From Porphyromonas sp. (lineage in GTDB: Bacteria; Bacteroidota; Bacteroidia; Bacteroidales; Porphyromonadaceae): DNA of 5,344 nt. The DNA is taken from contig JASBZK010000068.1 in the NCBI GenBank assembly GCA_029983505.1, positions 1-5,344 of the forward strand. Direction: 5' to 3'. Within the stretch, counting starts at the first letter, position 1. Every line of letters starts with the position of its first letter. Under the pieces are notes generated by a model. It saw nothing but the letters and a program-made list of their open reading frames with translations, had not been told where the DNA came from and ran no database searches. A program made the translations under genes and the position numbers. Shown here one piece after another: positions 1 through 5,344 of this stretch.

Positions 1-15
1 CTGACTGCCAACTGA

Positions 16-56
16 TTTTGGTACGTACCGGGGAGATCTCGAGACACGGACCAAAA
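16..56. repeat. Second, imperfect hairpin related to the purE terminator
   Basis: Arms 16-26 and 46-56 pair at 10 of 11 positions (the mismatch is A23 with G49) around a 19-base loop, which contains the palindrome GAGATCTC at 33-40. Positions 40-54 match the terminator arm at 63-77 in 13 of 15 bases. The left arm shares TTGGTACG (18-25) with the terminator arm at 88-95. It looks like a decayed copy of the neighbouring hairpin, placed head to head with it. Its function is unknown. Confidence 0.6.
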
Positions 57-102
57 AAGAAGCGAGACCCGTACCAAGAAGATTTCTTTGGTACGGGTCT
101 CG
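51..102 (-). terminator. Intrinsic terminator after purE
   Basis: Positions 63-77 and 88-102 form a perfect 15-bp inverted repeat (CGAGACCCGTACCAA against TTGGTACGGGTCTCG) with a 10-base loop. Read on the minus strand, the stem is followed directly by CTTCTTTTTTGG (62-51), a proper T-tract. It begins about 30 bases past the purE stop, as expected for the end of the gcvH-purE transcript. On the plus strand there is no T-tract after the stem, so it should act in one direction only. Confidence 0.85.
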
Positions 103-112
103 TGAAAACGAG

Positions 113-135
113 AACCGGAAGGGCTTAATCCGGTT
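113..135. repeat. Small inverted repeat across the purE stop codon
   Basis: AACCGGA (113-119) pairs with TCCGGTT (129-135) around a 9-base loop, and the right arm includes part of the purE TAA stop. It has no T-tract and is weaker than the adjacent terminator. It may stabilise the transcript end or be chance. Confidence 0.4.
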
Positions 136-649
136 AATTGGTCTTGAACTTATACCCCTCTATCTTAGAGAGGTCTTCGTTGGCCTTGACGATCTTTTTC
201 GTCAGACCGTGCTTGTAGTCTGCAAAGCGCCCCGCCAACTTATCGTCGGAGAGGGAGAGGATCTGGGCGGCAAGCAAGGCCGCATTTTGGGCGGCATTGA
301 TGCCCACAGTCGCCACGGGGATGCCCGGAGGCATCTGGACGATGGCAAGGAGCGCATCCATTCCCTCGAGTGAGGACTTAATCGGGACGCCGATCACGGG
401 AAGGGTCGTCATCGAAGCGATTACCCCACAGAGGTGTGCGGCCATACCGGCCGCGGCGATGATGACTTTGATGCCCCGCTCTTTTGCCCCTTTTGCGAAA
501 TCCTCGACTTCGGCGGGGGTTCGGTGGGCAGAGAGGGCAAGCACCTCGAAAGGTACTTCGAGTTCATCTAGGATTTTGAGCGCCTTTTCCATCACAGGCA
601 AGTCGCTCGTACTCCCCATAATGACAGAAACTATTGGTTTGAGGTCCAT
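134..649 (-). CDS. purE: N5-carboxyaminoimidazole ribonucleotide mutase (PurE, class I)
   Basis: Cytosolic purine-synthesis enzyme that converts N5-CAIR to CAIR; class I enzymes work with PurK, which is not in this window. The 171-residue product matches the usual family length. Visible motifs are the phosphate/nucleotide-binding GSTSD (residues 12-16), SAHRTP (40-45) with the catalytic His42 (equivalent to E. coli His45), GMAAHLCGV (68-76), PVIGVP (84-89) and IVQMPPGIPV (103-112). The family usually reads AAHLPG where this has AAHLCG. I chose the ATG at 649 because it places the conserved core about six residues from the N-terminus, as in known PurE proteins. An in-frame TTG at 679 would add ten residues (181 aa) and overlap the gcvH stop, and cannot be excluded. 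It is the last gene of its transcript: a strong terminator begins about 30 bases past the stop. Identification is near certain; only the start is open. Confidence 0.96.
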   Translation of the reverse strand: MDLKPIVSVIMGSTSDLPVMEKALKILDELEVPFEVLALSAHRTPAEVEDFAKGAKERGIKVIIAAAGMAAHLCGVIASMTTLPVIGVPIKSSLEGMDALLAIVQMPPGIPVATVGINAAQNAALLAAQILSLSDDKLAGRFADYKHGLTKKIVKANEDLSKIEGYKFKTN

Positions 650-675
650 ATTCAGATCTGTCTTATCGGGAGGAC

Positions 676-1050
676 TCAAAGAAGTGCTTCGTAGTCGGCA
701 GCGGAGAGGAGTTCGGAAGCTTCGTCAGCGTCTGCAAGAGTTGCCTTGATGATCCAGCCTTTACCGTAGGGGTCTTGGTTCACGAGTTCGGGGGCATCTT
801 CGAGCTCGGAGTTGAATTGGATGTCTTCGAGCGCCACGGGTGTCAGAAGGTCGGAGACGGTCTTCACGGCCTCGATGGAGCCGAAAGCCTCGCCTGCTTC
901 TACGCTTTCTCCCTCAGTGGGGATGTCGACGAATACGATGTCGCCGAGTTCGCTCTGTGCATAGTCAGTGATACCGATGGTTACTTCGCTGCCGTTGATG
1001 AGGAGCCACTCGTGGTCTTTGGTGTACTTTAAGTTTGCGGGATAGTTCAT
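676..1050 (-). CDS. gcvH: Glycine cleavage system H protein
   Basis: Small cytosolic carrier whose lipoyl-lysine arm shuttles the aminomethyl group between the P, T and L proteins of glycine cleavage. The 124 residues span the full family length. The N-terminus (YTKDHEWL, residues 9-16) and GITDYAQSELGDIVFVD (26-42) are classic GcvH. The lipoylation site lies in SIEAVKTVSD (58-67), with Lys63 the expected lipoylated residue. PELVNQDPYGKGW (87-99) is the conserved C-terminal block. One oddity: after the lipoyl lysine the usual PVSG turn reads PVALEDIQFN (71-80), without the Ser-Gly. The gene stands 111 bases downstream of rpoN, and purE follows within about 26 bases or with an overlap, so these two are probably cotranscribed. 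The P, T and L protein genes are not here, which is common in Bacteroidota, where gcvH is often unlinked. Confidence 0.97.
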   Translation of the reverse strand: MNYPANLKYTKDHEWLLINGSEVTIGITDYAQSELGDIVFVDIPTEGESVEAGEAFGSIEAVKTVSDLLTPVALEDIQFNSELEDAPELVNQDPYGKGWIIKATLADADEASELLSAADYEALL

Positions 1051-1090
1051 ACGCTTGCGTTCGCTTTTTAATGATGGTGAGTATAATGGG

Positions 1091-1124
1091 TTTTAATATA
1101 ACAGTCTCTCTGGCGGATTGCCAA
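1091..1124 (-). promoter_or_regulatory. Possible weak promoter for gcvH-purE
   Basis: In the rpoN-gcvH gap the minus strand reads TTG (1124-1122), 21 bases of spacer, then TATATTAAAA (1100-1091), about 40 bases before the gcvH ATG. Spacing fits a Bacteroidota promoter, but the -7 element matches TAnnTTTG only in part. The rest of the 1051-1161 gap shows no terminator-like stem with a T-run, so read-through from rpoN is equally possible. The base run AAAAAGCG about 15 bases before gcvH is A-rich but not a Shine-Dalgarno sequence. Confidence 0.28.
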
Positions 1125-1161
1125 GACGATGGAATCTCCTAGATCCATCTCTTCTGCAAAT

Positions 1162-2640
1162 TTAGACTTCTTTTCGCATTCTTGCAACCCGTATTCCGAG
1201 CTGATCCCGATATTTGGCGATGGTTCGGCGCGCCACGTCGAATCCCCGCCGCTTAAGCTCGGCCTTGATGGCCTCGTCGCTGAGGGGTTTCTGCTTATCC
1301 TCACCGTCCACAATCTCCGTGATGAGCTCGCGGACGTGGTGTGTGGAGACCTCTTCGCCATCCCTTGTGAGAGTGCCGTCCGTAAAAAAGTGCTTGAGGG
1401 GAAACGTGCCGAAATCGGTAGCCACATACTTCGAGGAGGTCACACGGGAGATGGTGCTGATGTCGAAGCCGGTGCGATCGGCAATGTCTTTAAGGATCAT
1501 CGGCTTAAGATTCTGGAGCTCGCCCGTGAGGAAGTACTCGCGTTGTAGATCCACTATGGTCATCATCGTGGACATAAGGGCATTTTCCCTCAACTTGAGC
1601 ATCTGGACAAAATTTTTGGCCTGATAAATCTTGCTTTTCACGAAGCGTCCGGCCTCTTTCTGCTCCGGAGTGCGCTTTTTCCCTGCTTCGAGATACTCGC
1701 TCATATTGTCCCGAAAGTCACGGTTGAGTCGGACTTCGGGAATATCCCCCCTGTAGAGAGTAACTTGGAGCTCGCCGTCTACTTCGTGCACCTCGAAATC
1801 CGGTATCACGACCTGGAGCGTCTCCACGAGTTTATTGCCGTAGTCCCGTCCCGGAGAGGGATTGAGGCTCGTGACGACGGAGACGGCAGCCCTCAGCTCT
1901 TCGTCCGAGACCTTGAGCGACTGAGCAAGCTTGGCGTAATGCCGCATCGTAAACGCCTCAAAGTGACGCTCCGAGAGCAGCCGTTTGGCCAGAAGGGTCG
2001 TCTCCGTCCCCGGTCTGCGGTCGAGCTGTAGGAGGAGGCACTCGCGGAGGTCGTGGGCAAAAACGCCGGGCGGATCAAGCGTTTTGAGAACCCCGAGTAT
2101 CTTCGACAACTCTTCTTCGGTCAGATAAACCCCGCGGTATATAGCCAAATCATCCAGCAGCCCCGTAAGCGGGCGGCGCAGATACCCGTCATCGTCAAGG
2201 CTGCCGATGAGGAACTTGGCCGTCTCTTGCTCCCCTTCGTCCAGTGTCGTCAGACCGAGCTGAGAGAGCAGATAGTCCTGTAGAGAAGGCTCCTCGGAGA
2301 AGGGTATATCGCCGGGGTTGATGCGTCCGCGGCCGTATTGTTTGAGGGTTGTGTCGGGGATCTCGTCCGGGTCGGAGTAGTCCCCGAGGACCATATCTTT
2401 TTCCGAAAGATCCCCGGCTCTGTCATCGCCCGAGGTCCCATAAAGCTCTTCCGCCCCACCCTCTTCGCCGTAGTCTTTGCCCTCTTCGAGCGCCGGATTT
2501 TCCTCTATCTCTCGCTTTATTCTCTGCGAGAGATCCGTGACGGGCATCATCACCATATTCATCAACTGAACCTGGTGTGCCGTCAGCTTCTGGGTCTGTT
2601 TGAGCTTCTGACGTCCTCCGGTGTCTTTTTCGGGAGCCAT
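1162..2640 (-). CDS. rpoN: RNA polymerase sigma-54 factor (RpoN)
   Basis: Alternative sigma factor that directs RNA polymerase to -24/-12 promoters and opens them only with an ATP-hydrolysing enhancer-binding protein. The 492-residue product has all three regions. Region I, the activator-interacting domain, holds LKQTQKLTAHQVQLMNMV (about 13-30) and IEENPALEE (about 45-53). Region II is an acidic, low-complexity linker of roughly residues 50-115. The core-binding domain follows (about 115-310, including GSLDDDGYL and LDPPGVFAHDLRECLLLQL). The DNA-binding part carries the HTH with ISTISRVTSSKYV (394-406), the FPLKHFFTDG block (413-422) and the RpoN box ARRTIAKYR (470-478), close to the C-terminus as expected. 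It starts 5 bases after the apbE stop with no obvious Shine-Dalgarno sequence, so it is probably cotranscribed with the three upstream envelope genes. No enhancer-binding protein and no clear -24/-12 promoter is visible in the window, so its targets cannot be inferred. Confidence 0.97.
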   Translation of the reverse strand: MAPEKDTGGRQKLKQTQKLTAHQVQLMNMVMMPVTDLSQRIKREIEENPALEEGKDYGEEGGAEELYGTSGDDRAGDLSEKDMVLGDYSDPDEIPDTTLKQYGRGRINPGDIPFSEEPSLQDYLLSQLGLTTLDEGEQETAKFLIGSLDDDGYLRRPLTGLLDDLAIYRGVYLTEEELSKILGVLKTLDPPGVFAHDLRECLLLQLDRRPGTETTLLAKRLLSERHFEAFTMRHYAKLAQSLKVSDEELRAAVSVVTSLNPSPGRDYGNKLVETLQVVIPDFEVHEVDGELQVTLYRGDIPEVRLNRDFRDNMSEYLEAGKKRTPEQKEAGRFVKSKIYQAKNFVQMLKLRENALMSTMMTIVDLQREYFLTGELQNLKPMILKDIADRTGFDISTISRVTSSKYVATDFGTFPLKHFFTDGTLTRDGEEVSTHHVRELITEIVDGEDKQKPLSDEAIKAELKRRGFDVARRTIAKYRDQLGIRVARMRKEV

Positions 2641-2645
2641 ACGGG

Positions 2646-3680
2646 TCAGCTTTGGGGCGAGAGCTCAAGGATTTCGAGCCCTCGGTTGAAGGTTTTCATT
2701 GCTCCGATCTCAGGGTCGGCGTAGATGAAGAGGACCTTGAGCTGCGGCTCTCCTTGGAGGATCTTCTCGGCGCGCTCAAGTCCGAGAGACATAAAGGCTG
2801 TGGCCCACGCGTCGGCCTCCATACAGGTCGGAGCGACGACGGTGACGCCCAAAATATCCTGATGAGCCGGTCTGCCGGTGAGCACGTCTATGGTGTGGGC
2901 GAGTTTTTTGCCCTCTATGACCTTGTAATTTCGGTAGTCTCCGCTTGACGCCACACCGCACTTCTCCTTCAGCTCTATGGCGTACATCAGATCGGCGTCG
3001 TATGCTTCGCCTTTGGGGCGCTCTATGGGCTTGGAGATACCGATTCTCCAGGGTTTCCCCTCCGGATTGACCCCGCCGGCGACTATCTCGCCGCCTATTT
3101 CGACCATATAATTGGTCACTCCTTTCTCTTCGAGCGTACGGGCCACAAGGTCGGTGACATACCCTTTGGAGAGGGAGCTGGGATTGAGATTCATCCGCGG
3201 ATCGGCCTTAATGAGCTTATGCCCCACGGTGTCTATCGTGAGCTTCTTGTACCCGACGAAAGAGAGCACGCTGTCCACCTCCTCGTCCGTGGCGAGTGAT
3301 CTGACGCCTTTCTTCGTCCCAAAGCCCCACAGGTCAAAGAGCGGTGATCCGGTCACGTCGTAGACCCCGCCCGTTTTTCCGCTTACTTCAACTGCCTTCA
3401 GGATCACGTCCTCAAGCATTTGGGGGAGCGAGTCTGTCTCGGAGCGGTTCCATGCAGAGATGAAAGAGGAGGGCTTGAAGTTATTGAGCTCGTCATCGAA
3501 AGCCTGCATCGTGCTGTCCACGGCCGAAGTCAGCAGGCTGTCGGCTTCGTAAGTCAAGTGGTACTCGGTGTAGAACCTTTCGCCTGCCTCCTTGAAGTAT
3601 TTTTTCTCCTTTCGGGCAGGGTTACAACCCGCCGCCATTAGCAGCAGAAGCGGGAAAAGAAGCGTCATCGTCCGTCTCAT
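2646..3680 (-). CDS. apbE: FAD:protein FMN transferase, ApbE lipoprotein
   Basis: ApbE proteins use FAD and Mg2+ to attach FMN covalently to a Thr or Ser of exported or membrane electron-transfer subunits such as NqrB/NqrC and RnfD/RnfG. The 344-residue product begins with a lipoprotein signal: a basic start, a Leu-rich core and a lipobox MAAGC with Cys19 as the lipidated residue, so it acts tethered outside the inner membrane. Family motifs include FKPSSFISAWN (68-78), YDVTGSPLFDLWGFG (107-121), SKGYVTD (171-177), VEIGGE (193-198), ASSGDYRNY (244-252), AHTIDVLTGRPA (261-272, the HxIDPxTG block) and ADAWATA (289-295), whose Asp and Thr fit the metal site. Its ATG overlaps the glycosyltransferase stop by ATGA. 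No Nqr or Rnf target gene is present, so its substrate is encoded elsewhere. Older annotation as a thiamine-biosynthesis lipoprotein is superseded by the flavin-transferase role. Confidence 0.95.
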   Translation of the reverse strand: MRRTMTLLFPLLLLMAAGCNPARKEKKYFKEAGERFYTEYHLTYEADSLLTSAVDSTMQAFDDELNNFKPSSFISAWNRSETDSLPQMLEDVILKAVEVSGKTGGVYDVTGSPLFDLWGFGTKKGVRSLATDEEVDSVLSFVGYKKLTIDTVGHKLIKADPRMNLNPSSLSKGYVTDLVARTLEEKGVTNYMVEIGGEIVAGGVNPEGKPWRIGISKPIERPKGEAYDADLMYAIELKEKCGVASSGDYRNYKVIEGKKLAHTIDVLTGRPAHQDILGVTVVAPTCMEADAWATAFMSLGLERAEKILQGEPQLKVLFIYADPEIGAMKTFNRGLEILELSPQS

Positions 3681-4651
3681 AGTTCGTCTCTCACGAGGTA
3701 ATTATTGCGGTTTGGGGACTGCCGGGAGAGGAGCTCTCCGAGGAAGCCGGTCAAGAAGAGCTGAGTCCCGAGGATCACTCCGAGGATACTCAGGTAGAAG
3801 TACGGCAGGTCGGTAATCAGCCGTGCGGGAGTTCCGGATTGCAGGCAGACAAACTTGTAAATGATAATGCCCAAAAGGGCAAGGAACCCGATTAGGAACA
3901 TCACGCTGCCGAGGAAGCCGAAAATATGCATCGGCTTTCGCCCGTACTTGGACATAAACCAAAGCACAAGGAGGTCGAGGTAGCCGTTGACAAACCGGCT
4001 AAGTCCGAACTTGCTGTGTCCATAAGGTCTGGCGCGATGCTGCACCACCTTCTCCCCAATCTTCGTAAAGCCCGCGAGCTTAGCCATATAGGGGAGGAAA
4101 CGGTGCATATCGTTGTACACCTCTATGGACTTCACTACGCGGTAATTGTAGCTCTTGATGCCGCTATTGAAGTCGTGCAGCTTGAGCCCGGAGAACTTCC
4201 GTACCGTGGCATTAAAGAGCTTGGTAGGCAATGTCTTGGAGAGCGGGTCGTACCGTTTCTTTTTCCACCCGCTCACGACGTCGTAGCCCTCTTCGACTAT
4301 CAGACGGTAAAGCTCCGGCACCTCGTCGGGGGAGTCCTGCAGGTCGGCATCCATCGTGATAACGACCCTGCCACGGGCTTTTTGGAACCCTACTTGCAGC
4401 CCCGGGCTTTTGCCATAATTTCGCGAAAAGCGTACCGCCCTTACGTGAGGGTCGTCTGAGGCCAACTCTTCGAGTATCTCCCAAGACCGGTCCGTACTCC
4501 CGTCGTCTATCCAAAGCAGCTCGTAGCTGACGCCCATCCCGGCAATCACGCGTGTGAGCCAAGCGTGAAGCTCCGTAAGCGACTCCTCCTCGTTATAAAG
4601 GGGGACAAGTATCGTAAGGTCAAGCTCGGGCGTGTACACGTTCTCTCTCAT
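3677..4651 (-). CDS. Family 2 glycosyltransferase, polyprenyl-phosphate (DPM1/GtrB-like) type, two C-terminal TM helices
   Basis: Inner-membrane enzyme expected to move a sugar from a nucleotide donor to a polyprenyl phosphate, or to act in related envelope glycan steps; donor and acceptor cannot be read from sequence. The 324 residues comprise a cytoplasmic GT-A domain and two C-terminal membrane helices (about 241-265 and 284-305). Motifs are LVPLYNEEESL (15-25), DDGSTD (49-54), the metal-binding DADLQD (101-106), DFNSGIKSY (160-168) and RPYGHSKF (208-215), which matches the R-x-x-G-x-S-K element of DPM1/ArnC/GtrB-like enzymes. The ATG at 4651 is preferred over an upstream TTG at 4717, because it forms an ATGA overlap with the DUF4199 stop and places the GT core about ten residues in. 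The DUF4199-GT2 pair is familiar in Bacteroidota, where I recall dihydroorotase often coming next; here apbE takes that place. Confidence 0.92.
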   Translation of the reverse strand: MRENVYTPELDLTILVPLYNEEESLTELHAWLTRVIAGMGVSYELLWIDDGSTDRSWEILEELASDDPHVRAVRFSRNYGKSPGLQVGFQKARGRVVITMDADLQDSPDEVPELYRLIVEEGYDVVSGWKKKRYDPLSKTLPTKLFNATVRKFSGLKLHDFNSGIKSYNYRVVKSIEVYNDMHRFLPYMAKLAGFTKIGEKVVQHRARPYGHSKFGLSRFVNGYLDLLVLWFMSKYGRKPMHIFGFLGSVMFLIGFLALLGIIIYKFVCLQSGTPARLITDLPYFYLSILGVILGTQLFLTGFLGELLSRQSPNRNNYLVRDEL

Positions 4652-5220
4652 GACCGGCGCAGAAAAAGGGCAATAATATAGACATAAACCGTGCCGAAAA
4701 AGAAGAACGTGCTGCACGTGCTCAGCGTCATACTCTTAGGCGTCATCGTGCTGTACGCTTCGGTCATCTGCTCCATCATCGCTTTATCGGTCACGAAGCT
4801 CTTCATGGCCTCCATACTCTGAGCCAAAGCGTCCATCACGGCGGGGTTGCGGAACATCATATAGAAAGCCATATAGTAGACCAAAGCCGCAATGATGAGA
4901 GAGAGAAGGAATGTCCAGAAGAGATACGCGGCTGCAGAGAGATAAGGAACGGGATCTGTCACTTGCGTCCCGAAAAACTTCTTTGCCGTAGTGTAGAGCA
5001 GCACCGGTACCGCCACCAATCCCAAGAAGTACAGGAAAGTCGAGATAAGCCCCCATTGAAAAAGTGTTATAGCCAAAGCTTGGAGAACAAAGCCTATGCC
5101 GACGACAAGGGCACTTCTCATCGCGGAGTTAAAGTAGTCGCCAAAAGCGAACCTGCCGCCTTCGTCGGAAGGAGAAGGCGAGAGATCCAGGTCTCTATTC
5201 GGATCGAAATTATTATCCAT
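4648..5220 (-). CDS. DUF4199-like integral membrane protein of unknown function
   Basis: A 190-residue membrane protein with no known biochemical role. Residues 1-31 form a hydrophilic N-terminus rich in Asp, Asn and Ser-Pro. Four hydrophobic helices follow at about 33-54, 57-76, 97-121 and 165-187. Between the third and fourth lies a Met-rich, probably helical, mostly polar stretch (about 124-164), and the protein ends on Arg-Arg-Ser. The DUF4199 call rests on overall layout, Bacteroidota context and the coupled downstream family-2 glycosyltransferase, not on a profile search. The start is the ATG at 5220, which lies about 29 bases downstream of a good Bacteroidota -7 element; an in-frame TTG at 5232 would add only four residues. 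Its stop overlaps the glycosyltransferase start by ATGA, which suggests coupled translation and perhaps a physical partnership at the membrane. It is the first gene of the likely four-gene operon. Confidence 0.85.
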   Translation of the reverse strand: MDNNFDPNRDLDLSPSPSDEGGRFAFGDYFNSAMRSALVVGIGFVLQALAITLFQWGLISTFLYFLGLVAVPVLLYTTAKKFFGTQVTDPVPYLSAAAYLFWTFLLSLIIAALVYYMAFYMMFRNPAVMDALAQSMEAMKSFVTDKAMMEQMTEAYSTMTPKSMTLSTCSTFFFFGTVYVYIIALFLRRS

Positions 5221-5249
5221 ACAATCGTGCAATCGGTAATTCTTACGTT

Positions 5250-5257
5250 CAAAGATA
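5250..5257 (-). promoter_or_regulatory. Promoter -7 element for the DUF4199-GT-apbE-rpoN operon
   Basis: The minus strand reads TATCTTTG, a full match to the Bacteroidota -7 consensus TAnnTTTG, and lies 29 bases upstream of the DUF4199 ATG. The -33 side is weak: no TTTG is seen at the usual spacing, and the nearest candidate is TTTTTC at 5286-5281, 23 bases upstream. This implies a short leader of roughly 20-25 bases with no recognisable Shine-Dalgarno sequence. Confidence 0.55.
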
Positions 5258-5294
5258 CCGCTTTTTTAGTTGAGACCTTTGAAAAAGGATCGGG

Positions 5295-5320
5295 ATACGA
5301 AAAACGTCAGTTTTTCGTAT
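5295..5320. repeat. Perfect 11-bp hairpin upstream of the operon
   Basis: ATACGAAAAAC (5295-5305) pairs perfectly with GTTTTTCGTAT (5310-5320) around a four-base loop GTCA. Neither strand shows a clean T-tract right after the stem, although the minus strand has CTTTTTC about nine bases on. It lies roughly 40 bases upstream of the operon's -7 element. It could end a transcript arriving from beyond the window edge, be an operator, or be a dispersed intergenic repeat. Confidence 0.55.
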
Positions 5321-5344
5321 GAGACTTTGCAGAATGCCTCAGAT

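Noticed and set aside
20..29. Palindrome GGTACGTACC as an operator
   Set aside because: It falls inside the decayed hairpin at 16-56 and is explained by that repeat; no gene start lies nearby.
1108..1124. Possible sigma-54 -24/-12 promoter between rpoN and gcvH (TGGC and TTGC words)
   Set aside because: The GG and GC doublets are about 7 bases apart on the plus strand, not the required 10, and the orientation would point away from gcvH.
1068..1161. Coding extension or gene remnant downstream of rpoN in another minus-strand frame
   Set aside because: RpoN ends naturally about 14 residues past the RpoN box, and the frame that continues to 1068 is a shadow with no recognisable protein.
1129..1548. 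Plus-strand open frame of 139 codons opposite the 3' end of rpoN
   Set aside because: It lies antisense to a clear RpoN HTH and RpoN box, its protein resembles nothing, and such long antisense frames are common opposite GC-balanced Bacteroidota genes.
3926..4459. Plus-strand open frame of 177 codons opposite the glycosyltransferase
   Set aside because: It is fully antisense to the conserved GT-A core; no domain, promoter or family resemblance supports it.
4652..4717. Longer glycosyltransferase starting at a TTG inside the DUF4199 gene
   Set aside because: The 22 extra residues come from the sequence encoding the last DUF4199 helix and do not resemble a GT N-terminus; the ATGA overlap at 4651 explains the start.
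1..5344. CRISPR array, tRNA/rRNA, insertion sequence, prophage or defence system
   Set aside because: No regular direct repeats with spacers, no cloverleaf or transposase, and all substantial coding space is taken by six recognisable genes.

Overview
The window looks like an ordinary housekeeping stretch of a Bacteroidota chromosome, most likely Porphyromonas or a close relative. The reasons are a TAnnTTTG-type promoter element, weak or absent Shine-Dalgarno sequences, a DUF4199 protein directly followed by a two-TM family-2 glycosyltransferase, a Bacteroidota-style ApbE lipoprotein, and a sigma-54 whose HTH reads DISTISRVTSSKYV. The genus is inferred from protein and composition impressions and was not tested. 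All six genes lie on the minus strand and are read from high to low coordinates.

Layout in transcription order. 5221-5344 is an upstream non-coding region with a perfect 11-bp hairpin and a promoter -7 element (TATCTTTG). Then come the DUF4199 membrane protein (5220-4648), a polyprenyl-phosphate-type glycosyltransferase (4651-3677), an ApbE FMN-transferase lipoprotein (3680-2646) and RNA polymerase sigma-54 RpoN (2640-1162). The first three are joined by two ATGA overlaps and rpoN follows after 5 bases, so these four probably form one translationally coupled operon. A 111-base gap (1051-1161) without an obvious terminator leads to gcvH (1050-676), the lipoyl carrier of the glycine cleavage system, and purE (649-134; possible TTG start at 679), the N5-CAIR mutase of purine synthesis. 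The run ends in a strong intrinsic terminator (102-51) whose arms are echoed by a second, decayed hairpin (16-56).

The genes have no single shared function. DUF4199 and the glycosyltransferase suggest envelope or lipid-linked sugar work. ApbE flavinylates exported or membrane proteins such as Nqr/Rnf subunits, none of which are encoded here. RpoN needs an enhancer-binding activator, also absent. GcvH and PurE meet loosely in one-carbon and purine metabolism, since glycine cleavage feeds the folate C1 pool used in purine synthesis.

I did not find a convincing new biological system. The points most worth a second look are the related hairpins at the left edge, the hairpin at the right edge, the unusual lipoyl-domain turn in GcvH, and the placement of rpoN at the end of an envelope-gene operon.
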